Assembly: GCA_016302725.1 (NCBI GenBank)
Contig: JAEDNB010000127.1
Location: 1-6,140, forward strand
Direction of reading: 5' to 3'
From: Lentisphaeria bacterium
GTDB lineage: Bacteria; Verrucomicrobiota; Lentisphaeria; Oligosphaerales; Oligosphaeraceae
Length of the DNA: 6,140 nt
Made by a program: the position numbers and the translations under genes. The notes beneath the pieces were generated by a model. It did no database searches. It was not told the origin of the DNA and saw only the letters and a program-made list of their open reading frames with translations. Each line of letters begins with the position of its first letter. The first letter of the stretch is position 1. Of the stretch, positions 1-5,730 are shown piece by piece.

Positions 1-578
1 TCTTCGAATCCGAACGGAACAAGCTCTCCCTGGACAGCGAAATCGAGGCCATCTACCTGGCCGGCCCCTTCGGCGTCCACACCCCCGGACACTTCGTGGA
101 CCTGGACGAGGAGTCCTGCCGCTACCAAGGAGACTTCCTCCTGGCGGCACGCCCCCGGGAAATCCAGGGGGACCACCTGGAAAAGAGCGGGCTCCCCTTC
201 TTTGCCGGCACCGCCACCCTGGTCCAGGAAGTGACCCTCACCCGGGAAGAGGCCCAAAGGCCACGAAGCCTCCATTTCTCCCATCTCTGGGGAAATGTCC
301 TCCTCCTGAAGGTGAACGGACATCCCCTGCCTCCCCTCACCCTGCCCAACTACCATCGGGAAATCCCCCGGGAATGGCTCCAGGAGGGGGCCAACCGCAT
401 CGAGGCAACCCTGGTCACCTCCCTGCGAAACATGCTGGGCCCCCACCATCTGGAGGAGGGGGACAGCCACGCCGTCTGCCCATGGAGCTTCTACAAGACC
501 GCCGGTGGCCCCTTCACCGTCCACGGCGCCCCCCAATGGAATGACGGCTACTGCCTGGTGCGCCATGGCCTGGCCTGA
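1..578 (+). CDS. Large glycosidase-like protein, C-terminal end (5' part outside window)
   Basis: The reading frame is open from the left edge (first full codon at position 3) to TGA at 576-578, so about 191 C-terminal residues are visible. Seen: an 'SEIEAIYLAGPFGV' strand, then 'GLPFFAGTATL', a 'VLLLKVNGHPL' strand, 'LQEGANRIEATLVTSLRNMLGPHH', and an ending with 'PWSFYKTAG', 'WNDGYCLVRHGLA'. Known: this order (a FAG.. strand, a VNG turn, an 'L.EG.N.IE.TL..SLRN.LGPHH' edge and a terminal 'W..GYC.V..G') is what I remember from the galactose-binding-like beta-sandwich closing large (about 900-1100 residue) bacterial glycosidases annotated as rhamnosidase-like, GH106-like or GH2 sugar-binding proteins. 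Inferred: it binds or positions a plant or host glycan for a catalytic domain encoded upstream. No catalytic residues are visible, so the exact family cannot be settled. A GTG at 96 is internal, not a start, because clear family sequence continues upstream of it. psd begins 26 bases downstream. Confidence 0.75.
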   Translation, partial: FESERNKLSLDSEIEAIYLAGPFGVHTPGHFVDLDEESCRYQGDFLLAARPREIQGDHLEKSGLPFFAGTATLVQEVTLTREEAQRPRSLHFSHLWGNVLLLKVNGHPLPPLTLPNYHREIPREWLQEGANRIEATLVTSLRNMLGPHHLEEGDSHAVCPWSFYKTAGGPFTVHGAPQWNDGYCLVRHGLA

Positions 579-604
579 TTCCCCTTTCAAACGTCCCCCC
601 GCCC

Positions 605-1516
605 ATGAAGGAAGACACCCAATACTACAACCGGGAGACCGGAAAACTGGAGAAAGAAAGCATCCTGGGGGACCGCTGGCTGCGCCTGGCCTACCTCTCC
701 CCCATCCGGGGCGCCCTCCAATGGCCCCTCTTCTCCCACGCCCTCTTCTCCCGCCTCATGGGATGGTATCTGGACCGCCCCTCCTCCGTCAAGCGCATCG
801 CCCCCACCGTGAGGCAACTGGGCATCAACATGGACGAAGTCATCATCCCCGAGGGGGGCTTCACCTCCTTCAACGACTTCTTCGCCCGGGAACTGAAGCC
901 TTCCGCCCGTCCCCTGCCCCAGGACCCCAACCTCCTCATCTCCCCCGCCGACTGCCGCCTGACTGTCTACCCCCTCCTCACGGCGGGCCTGGTGGTCCCC
1001 GTGAAGGGCACCCCGTACTCCATGGCCGACCTCCTGGGGCTGCAGGGAAGCCGCTACGCCCGCGCCTTCGACGGCGGCTCCCTCATGGTCTGCCGCCTCT
1101 GCCCGGCGGACTACCACCGCTACCACTTCCCCGACGACGGCCTCGTGGAGGACTATTGGGTCACCCACGGCAAATACCACTCCGTCCACCCCATCGCCCT
1201 CCAGCGTGGCCACCGGGTCTTTGCGGAGAATTTCCGCACGGCCCGCATCATGGCCCTGCGCCATGGGGGGCTGGCGGCGATGTTTTCCGTGGGCGCCTTT
1301 GGCGTGGCCTCCATCCATGACTTCGCCACCGATCCCCAGACGGAGTTTTACCGGGGGGGGCAGGCGGGCTTCTTCACCTTCGGGGGGTCCACGGTGATTC
1401 TGGCCTTCCAGGCAAACCGGTGCCGCTTTGACGAAGACCTGGTGGCCCAGAGCGCCCAGGGCGTGGAGACCCTCGTCAAAGTCAATTCCCCCATCGGCGC
1501 CTTCCTCGCCCCCTGA
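605..1516 (+). CDS. psd: Phosphatidylserine decarboxylase proenzyme
   Basis: This enzyme decarboxylates phosphatidylserine to phosphatidylethanolamine at the inner membrane face, using a pyruvoyl group made by self-cleavage. The product has 303 residues, a normal length. Seen: an N-terminal 'YYNRETG' opening as in clostridial-type Psd proteins, 'SPADCRL' with the triad Asp at 116, 'DYHRYHFP' with His171 and the likely catalytic His174, and 'FGGSTVIL' at 259-266. Cleavage is expected between Gly261 and Ser262, giving a beta chain of 261 residues and an alpha chain of 42. By family knowledge the Asp-His-Ser set is complete, so the enzyme should be active. The ATG at 605 fits the family N-terminus. 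The 26-base leader is pyrimidine-rich and has no Shine-Dalgarno sequence. An eight-G run at 1353-1360 lies just before the cleavage motif. No phosphatidylserine synthase gene is in the window, and the flanking genes are for carbohydrates. The family call is firm; the operon link is inferred. Confidence 0.95.
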   Translation: MKEDTQYYNRETGKLEKESILGDRWLRLAYLSPIRGALQWPLFSHALFSRLMGWYLDRPSSVKRIAPTVRQLGINMDEVIIPEGGFTSFNDFFARELKPSARPLPQDPNLLISPADCRLTVYPLLTAGLVVPVKGTPYSMADLLGLQGSRYARAFDGGSLMVCRLCPADYHRYHFPDDGLVEDYWVTHGKYHSVHPIALQRGHRVFAENFRTARIMALRHGGLAAMFSVGAFGVASIHDFATDPQTEFYRGGQAGFFTFGGSTVILAFQANRCRFDEDLVAQSAQGVETLVKVNSPIGAFLAP

Positions 1517-1575
1517 TTTCCCCTCCTTTTCCCTCTTCCTCCCCCCAAAATCCCCTCTTTTCCCCCTGCCTCTCC
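1517..1575 (+). promoter_or_regulatory. Polypyrimidine leader of the glycosidase gene, no Shine-Dalgarno
   Basis: This 59-base spacer between psd and the glycosidase start has 54 pyrimidines; the only purines are an AAAA at 1547-1550 and one G at 1568. It contains CCCTCC-like stretches, which resemble the 16S anti-Shine-Dalgarno sequence rather than its complement, so the mRNA cannot pair with 16S rRNA in the usual way. With so few purines it also cannot fold into a hairpin. It may be a ribosomal-protein-S1-type loading site or a Rho-accessible C-rich segment; both are inferences. No -35/-10 pair is recognisable. Confidence 0.4.
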
Positions 1576-3954
1576 ATGAACAACAGCGAACACTATCTCC
1601 ACTGCCAGGTCAGCAGTGGGCTTCTCCTGGCCGAGGCCCCCGCCCCCCTCCACAACATCCGCCTCCTCACCCTGGAGGGGGAGGAGGTGCCCGCCCCGGT
1701 CCTCTCCTGCGAGGAATTGGAGGAGGGGCTCTGGCGCACCCGGATTGACGCCTCCCAGCTCTACTGCTGGTCCCCGGAGACCCCGGTCCTCTATCGATTC
1801 GTGTCGGACGAGGTGGAACAGCGCTTCGGCTACTGCGAAATCCGACGTTTCCAGAACAAGGCCGTCCTCTTCAACGGCTCCCCCATCTATTTCCGGGGGA
1901 TCATCCGGGGCATCGCCGCCCACGACCACCCCAACATGACCGGGGGCACCCTCTTCGACGCCGCCGTGAAATACATCCGCCAGGCCAAGAAATACGGCTT
2001 CAACCTGGTGCGCTTCCACTCCACCATCCCCTGGCCGGAGTTCGTGGACGCCGCCGACCAGGAGGGCATCCTCATCCACGCGGAAATCGGCTTCGCCTAC
2101 GACCGCAATGAAAAGGGGGAAAAGGTGGGCCTCGCCATGGACCAGACCACCTGGAAGGAAACCCTCCGGAAATACCGCAACTCCCCCTCCATGGCCATCT
2201 TCTGCATCGGCAATGAAATGCACAACTCCGGCAGGGTCCCGCAGGTCCACGCCATCTACCAGGAGGGACGACGCCTGGCCCCCGGAAAACTCATCATCGA
2301 CAACTCCGGCTGGGGTGAATACGACCGCACCAGCGCCGACATCTTCTCCCAGCATGTGGCCTATTTCTTCCCCTTCGGCAATCACAAGGAGATGTTCCAC
2401 GTGGAGGATCCCTGGCTCATTAACGGCTCCACCTACCAGGTCCCCTTCGACACCGAAAGCCTCACGGAACACTGCTCCGCCAAGGCCCACCGCGCCGTCA
2501 CCCCCATCCGCCCCACCCTGGCACACGAGGCAGTCCACTACATCGACGTGCCCGACTACTATGCCCTGCGGGAAAAGTTCGACGCCTTCTGCCAGAAGGT
2601 GGGCCCCGAATACCTGGCCGCCAACGAGATCGCCCGTCCCAAGTTCCTGGACGCACTGCCCCAGTTGATTGAGCGCAAGGGACTCCTGCCCCGCTTCCCC
2701 AAGATGGTGGCCGCCTCCCGGCATTTCCGACAGGCCTGCCTCAAGCAGTACCTGGAGAGCTGCCGCTTCTCCAGCCTCTGCGGCTTCGAAATGCTCCAGT
2801 TCGCAGACTGCCTGAAATACGAAAACAAGAACGGGATTGTGGACTGCTTTGACGACGACAAGGACATCGACCCCCAGTGGATGCGCCAGTTCAACGGCCA
2901 GGCCGCCCTCCTGCTCCAGGTGGAAAAGCCAGCCTTCTACTGGACGGAGGGGCTGAAGGCCACCATCCATGTCTCGGATTTCCTCCCCGAACCCGAACTC
3001 CTGGGCACCCTCACCGTCACCCTCGCCTTCCCCGACGGAAAGACCGAGACCCTCTACCAGGGGGAGAAGTTCACCCTGGTGGGCGGACTGCAGAAATTGG
3101 CGGAGGTGGAAGTCGCCTTCCCGGAAGGCCCCGCCCAGACCCTCCAGATGGAGGCCGTCTTCGCCGGCGAGGAGGGCACCCTCTTCCGCAATGCCTGGAC
3201 CCTCTGGGGCTTCCCCAAGCCCCAAATGCCCCCCGTGCCTGAAAACACCCTGGTCACAGGCTCCTTCAACGAGGAGGTCTTCCAAGCGCTGGAGAAGGGG
3301 ATGACCGTGCTGCTCACCCTGCCCAAGCCCCCTGCCAAGGGGCAGGCCGATTTCTTCTTCCCGGGGGCGCGGGAGCATTGCAAGCCCTGCATCTGGGACC
3401 GGGGCAGCAACCTGGGCGGAGTCATTGAATCCCCCGCCATCCGGGAGGCCCTGGGCGGACAGGAATTCTTCAACCTGCGCCTCTTCTCCCTCTTCCACGA
3501 CGCCTTCAAAGTCAACCTGGACACCTTCCCCGGGAAGGTCACGGAGTGGATGTGGGGGGTGGACAAGCCGGTGCGGGACCGCATGAAGGGGCTTGTCCAG
3601 GGCGTCAAGCACTTCATCGACGCCGACACCCTGCGGAATTTCAGCCATCTCTTCTCCGTGCGGGTGGGGGCGGGCGCCCTGGTGGTCTGCACCCTGAACC
3701 TCTCCCTGGACGCCCCCGCCGAGGATTGCGTCATCCGCAACTTCTCCGCCGCCCTGCTGAAGGCCCTGCCCCAGTTGGCGCAGACCGATTGCTTCATCGC
3801 CCCCGAGGCCCTCAAGGACTACCTCAGAGAGGTGCAGAAAAAGGGACCCAGCAAGGAGGACACCATGAACCACTTCTGGGAAATCGACAACAAGCTGGTG
3901 GAGGACACCCTCTTCTGGGAAGAGGCCAATCTCGACCTGCGGAAAATTGACTGA
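1576..3954 (+). CDS. GH2-type (clan A) TIM-barrel glycosidase lacking the N-terminal sugar-binding domain
   Basis: This is probably a retaining glycoside hydrolase that releases a terminal sugar from oligosaccharides; the substrate cannot be told from sequence. Its 792 residues read as follows. Residues 20-95 are an immunoglobulin-like sandwich ending in 'LYCWSPETPVLYRF' and 'FGYCEIRRF'. The TIM barrel runs from about 98 to 420, opening with 'FNGSPIYFRG' and including 'GFNLVRFHSTIPWPEFVDAAD'. The likely acid/base is Glu214 in 'IGNEMHNSG' and the candidate nucleophile is Glu318 in 'LAHEAVHY'; their 104-residue spacing is somewhat wider than in classic GH2 enzymes. 'FEMLQFADCLKYENKNGIVD' (404-423) closes the barrel. 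A second beta-sandwich (about 440-545) follows, then an alpha/beta region (about 555-735) with 'HLFSVRVGAGALVVCTLNL', like the GATase-like accessory domain of some glycosidases. The classical N-terminal jelly-roll domain is absent, and psd occupies the space where it would lie. There is no signal peptide, so the protein is probably cytoplasmic. GH2 membership is a motif judgement; a related clan A family is possible. Confidence 0.85.
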   Translation: MNNSEHYLHCQVSSGLLLAEAPAPLHNIRLLTLEGEEVPAPVLSCEELEEGLWRTRIDASQLYCWSPETPVLYRFVSDEVEQRFGYCEIRRFQNKAVLFNGSPIYFRGIIRGIAAHDHPNMTGGTLFDAAVKYIRQAKKYGFNLVRFHSTIPWPEFVDAADQEGILIHAEIGFAYDRNEKGEKVGLAMDQTTWKETLRKYRNSPSMAIFCIGNEMHNSGRVPQVHAIYQEGRRLAPGKLIIDNSGWGEYDRTSADIFSQHVAYFFPFGNHKEMFHVEDPWLINGSTYQVPFDTESLTEHCSAKAHRAVTPIRPTLAHEAVHYIDVPDYYALREKFDAFCQKVGPEYLAANEIARPKFLDALPQLIERKGLLPRFPKMVAASRHFRQACLKQYLESCRFSSLCGFEMLQFADCLKYENKNGIVDCFDDDKDIDPQWMRQFNGQAALLLQVEKPAFYWTEGLKATIHVSDFLPEPELLGTLTVTLAFPDGKTETLYQGEKFTLVGGLQKLAEVEVAFPEGPAQTLQMEAVFAGEEGTLFRNAWTLWGFPKPQMPPVPENTLVTGSFNEEVFQALEKGMTVLLTLPKPPAKGQADFFFPGAREHCKPCIWDRGSNLGGVIESPAIREALGGQEFFNLRLFSLFHDAFKVNLDTFPGKVTEWMWGVDKPVRDRMKGLVQGVKHFIDADTLRNFSHLFSVRVGAGALVVCTLNLSLDAPAEDCVIRNFSAALLKALPQLAQTDCFIAPEALKDYLREVQKKGPSKEDTMNHFWEIDNKLVEDTLFWEEANLDLRKID

Positions 3955-3973
3955 CCTGGTCCCCGCCTGGCAT

Positions 3974-4004
3974 GGGGGAGGAGAAGGGAAGCCCCTCCTC
4001 CCCC
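3974..4004 (+). terminator. GC-rich stem-loop between the glycosidase and carbohydrate-binding genes
   Basis: A perfect 10-bp inverted repeat pairs 3974-3983 (GGGGGAGGAG) with 3995-4004 (CTCCTCCCCC). The 11-base loop can itself form three more G-C pairs (3986-3988 with 3992-3994). The hairpin starts 19 bases after the glycosidase stop. The downstream bases are C-rich with only short T runs, so it is a poor intrinsic terminator. It could attenuate transcription, protect the 3' end of the upstream message, or bury the only purine-rich (Shine-Dalgarno-like) sequence in this gap. The structure is seen directly; the role is open. Confidence 0.5.
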
Positions 4005-4032
4005 TTCCCCCGCGCCTCTCTTTCGCCCCCCT
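4005..4032 (+). promoter_or_regulatory. Polypyrimidine leader of the carbohydrate-binding gene
   Basis: The 28 bases before the ATG at 4033 contain only three purines (all G) and no Shine-Dalgarno sequence. The nearest GGAGG-like sequence is in the left arm of the hairpin at 3974-4004, more than 45 bases upstream and too far to act on this start. The pattern matches the leader of the preceding glycosidase gene and, less strongly, that of psd (579-604). Confidence 0.35.
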
Positions 4033-4704
4033 ATGGACACCTATCTTCTTCATCGCGTCGCCCCCGCCCAGACCCCTGCGCTCCACGAAAGCTGGGACGC
4101 CCCCGCCTGGGCCGCCGCCGAAACCGTCTCCCTGGAATGGCACTGGCCCACGCCCGGCCCCTTCCCCACCGTCCAGGCCAGGCTCCTCCACGACGGCAGG
4201 ACCATCTACGGGATTTTCCAGGTAAAGGACCACTCCCTACGGGCCGCCTCCGACCACTACAATGCCCTTGTCTGCAAGGATTCCTGCGTGGAGTTCTTCT
4301 TCCGCCCCCGGCAGGACAAGGGGTATTTGAACCTGGAGATGAGCGCCTCGGGGGCGAAGCTGTGTTCCTACATCACCAAGCCCGCCCGCCAGCCTGACGG
4401 CACCTTCGAGGAATACCAGCCCGTCCCCCCCGAAATAGGGGACAGGATTCCCGTGCGTGGCAACCAGGGGGTGGTTCCCCAGGAAATCCCCGGCCCCCTT
4501 GTCTGGGAAATCGCCTTCCAAATCCCCCCCGCCCTCACCCGGGCATACCTGGGAGACTTGGGAGACCTCTCCGGACAAAGATGGACGGGCAACTTCTTCA
4601 AGTGCGCCGACCTCATCGCCAATCCCCATTGGATGGCCTGGCAGGGAGTCCCGGAACTGAACTTCCACCGCCCCGACTGCTTCGGCACGCTCATCCTGGA
4701 GTAG
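4033..4704 (+). CDS. Stand-alone family-9-like carbohydrate-binding (DOMON-fold) protein
   Basis: The 223-residue product is a single beta-sandwich domain of the 'carbohydrate-binding family 9-like' type. Seen: 'WDAPAWAAAE' at 21-30, 'IYGIFQVKDHSL' at 58-69, 'CKDSCVEFFFRP' at 81-92, 'GYLNLEMSASG' at 97-107, 'VWEIAFQIP' at 157-165, 'WTGNFFKCAD' at 184-193, and the closing 'FHRPDCFGTLILE'. This run of motifs (D..L, KDS.VE.F..P, GY.N.E.., GN..KC.D, FHRP..FG.L) is the family signature as I know it. Such domains bind sugars or occur as accessory parts of glycan enzymes; no catalytic function is established. The length matches stand-alone members and there is no signal peptide or fused enzyme domain, so it probably acts in the cytoplasm. 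It follows the glycosidase by 78 bases in the same frame, which suggests a partner or former fusion; that is inference. Which sugar it binds cannot be told. Confidence 0.85.
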   Translation: MDTYLLHRVAPAQTPALHESWDAPAWAAAETVSLEWHWPTPGPFPTVQARLLHDGRTIYGIFQVKDHSLRAASDHYNALVCKDSCVEFFFRPRQDKGYLNLEMSASGAKLCSYITKPARQPDGTFEEYQPVPPEIGDRIPVRGNQGVVPQEIPGPLVWEIAFQIPPALTRAYLGDLGDLSGQRWTGNFFKCADLIANPHWMAWQGVPELNFHRPDCFGTLILE

Positions 4705-4708
4705 AGAC

Positions 4709-4769
4709 AAAAGAAGAGGGAGGGGGCTGCTGGCTTCTTCCGCCTTGCCTCCCCTCCCCCTTTTTTTTT
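4709..4769 (+). terminator. Intrinsic terminator between convergent genes
   Basis: An 8-bp core stem pairs 4718-4725 (GGGAGGGG) with 4751-4758 (CCCCTCCC). One mismatch further out, the A/G-rich left flank (4709-4716) can pair with the last C and the T run. Nine T's follow directly at 4761-4769, the normal layout for Rho-independent termination of the plus-strand genes. The loop is long (about 25 bases) and may refold. Read from the minus strand, the tract after the stem is a weaker T-rich sequence (complement of 4706-4716), so partial bidirectional use for yicC is possible. Confidence 0.7.
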
Positions 4770-4833
4770 GCGACAGCCCACCCCTCTTCCCAGGGGAGCC
4801 CATGGGTGGCGCCTATGGCGGGAGCAGGGATTC

Positions 4834-5712
4834 CTATTCGATGTTCATGACCTGTTCCCGGACCTTGGAGAGCTCGATTTTCAAGGCCAGGGCCTCTTCC
4901 GCAATCACCAGGTCTGCGGTCTTGGAGGAGAGAGTCGTCACCTCCCGGTTCATCTCCTGTCCCAGGAAATCCAGCTCCCTTCCGGGCTCCTTCTCCTCCA
5001 GTAGCTGGAAATATTTCACCAGGTGGCTTTTGAGGCGCACCACCTCCTCCGTGATATCGGCCTTCTCCGCAAAGAAGACCAATTCCTTGGCCAGGCGATC
5101 GTCATTGTCGGCAATCTGGGCGCCCAATTCCTGAAGGCGGGTGCGCAGCCTTCCCTGGAGTTGCCGCAGGGCCTCGTCCCCCCGGGCCACAATGGCCTCC
5201 AGGCGTTGGGACATGAGCCTGCCCCTGCGCACCAAATCCTCCTTCAGCCGGATCCCCTCCTCCCGCCGGGCCTCCTGCAATGCCGCCAGGGCCTGGTCCA
5301 GGGCCTGGGCAAGCAACTGGGCCTGGGCCTCCCGGCCATCCTCCTCCTGGGAAAGCGTCAGCACCCCGGGCACCGCCAGCACATCCCCCACCGTAGGGGG
5401 ATTCTCCAGGCGAGCCTGGGCCGCCAAACGCCGCAACTCCTGGGCGGCCGCCTCAAAGGCCGCTCCATTCACCCTGGGCATCCGGGCAACGCGCTCCTCG
5501 TCCGGATGGCACACCACGGCGACGCTAAGGCTGCCCCGGGAAAGGGCCGACTGCACCCGACGGCGGATGAACTGCTCTAAAAAGGCCGCCTCCCGAGGAA
5601 GGGAACAGCGCAAATCCACCTGCTTCCGGCTGTTCACGGCGGTGATTTCCACCGTCATGGCGCCCCATTCCCCCGAGGCGCTGCCCCGGCCATATCCCGT
5701 CATGCTCTGCAT
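4834..5712 (-). CDS. yicC: YicC/YloC-family endoribonuclease-like protein
   Basis: YicC-family proteins are reported to act in RNA metabolism, with endoribonuclease activity and a role in small-RNA decay in Escherichia coli. The product is 292 residues, the usual length. Seen: the N-terminal 'MQSMTGYGRG' followed by 'VEITAVNSRKQVDLRCSLPRE' at 21-41 and a 'SRGSLSVAV' strand (58-66). A long charged helical middle (about 125-200) follows. The C-terminal signature runs from 'DRLAKELVFFAEKADITEE' (205-223) through 'RLKSHLVKYF', 'GRELDFLGQEMNREVTTLSSK' and 'KVREQVMNIE'. Most members have 'VNHR' where this one has 'VNSRKQ', a variant I associate with Verrucomicrobia-like bacteria. The start is fixed by an AGGAGG at 5720-5725, seven bases before the ATG; the next ATG (residue 4) would be too far away. 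The gene begins 18 bases after ychF ends, so the two are probably cotranscribed. It is a cytoplasmic housekeeping gene with no sign of damage. Confidence 0.95.
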   Translation of the reverse strand: MQSMTGYGRGSASGEWGAMTVEITAVNSRKQVDLRCSLPREAAFLEQFIRRRVQSALSRGSLSVAVVCHPDEERVARMPRVNGAAFEAAAQELRRLAAQARLENPPTVGDVLAVPGVLTLSQEEDGREAQAQLLAQALDQALAALQEARREEGIRLKEDLVRRGRLMSQRLEAIVARGDEALRQLQGRLRTRLQELGAQIADNDDRLAKELVFFAEKADITEEVVRLKSHLVKYFQLLEEKEPGRELDFLGQEMNREVTTLSSKTADLVIAEEALALKIELSKVREQVMNIE

Positions 5713-5719
5713 CTGCCTT

Positions 5720-5725
5720 CCTCCT
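5720..5725 (-). promoter_or_regulatory. Strong Shine-Dalgarno sequence of yicC
   Basis: On the minus strand this reads AGGAGG, seven bases before the ATG at 5712. It lies in the 18-base gap after the ychF stop codon. It shows that this organism's ribosomes use a standard anti-Shine-Dalgarno sequence, in contrast to the plus-strand genes of the window. Confidence 0.8.
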
Positions 5726-5730
5726 GCACC

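Noticed and set aside
505..1320. Open frame of 271 codons on the plus strand overlapping psd in another frame
   Set aside because: The product is mostly Pro, Gly, Arg and His, typical of an out-of-frame reading of GC-rich coding sequence. The psd frame has a complete set of catalytic motifs.
1517..1575. Polypyrimidine tract as a triplex-forming (H-DNA) mirror repeat
   Set aside because: The pyrimidine purity fits, but I could not find a clean mirror symmetry within it.
3952..4004. TGA followed by a stem-loop as a possible selenocysteine (SECIS-like) signal
   Set aside because: The protein ends naturally at this TGA, no Cys- or Sec-dependent family motif surrounds it, and the hairpin loop lacks features I would recognise as a bacterial SECIS. 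Simple termination is much more likely.
1348..4233. A 961-codon open frame on the minus strand running antisense to the glycosidase gene and parts of psd and the carbohydrate-binding gene
   Set aside because: Its product is a biased run of Gly, Val, Glu and Leu with no family motifs. The plus strand over the same region carries clear GH2, Psd and family-9-like motifs. Long antisense frames are expected when codons end mostly in C.
4785..4806. Small hairpin (CCCCT paired with AGGGG) and a CCCATGGG palindrome downstream of yicC, considered as a yicC terminator
   Set aside because: The stem is only five base pairs and no T run follows on the minus strand. The larger hairpin at 4709-4769 is the better candidate for this convergent gap.
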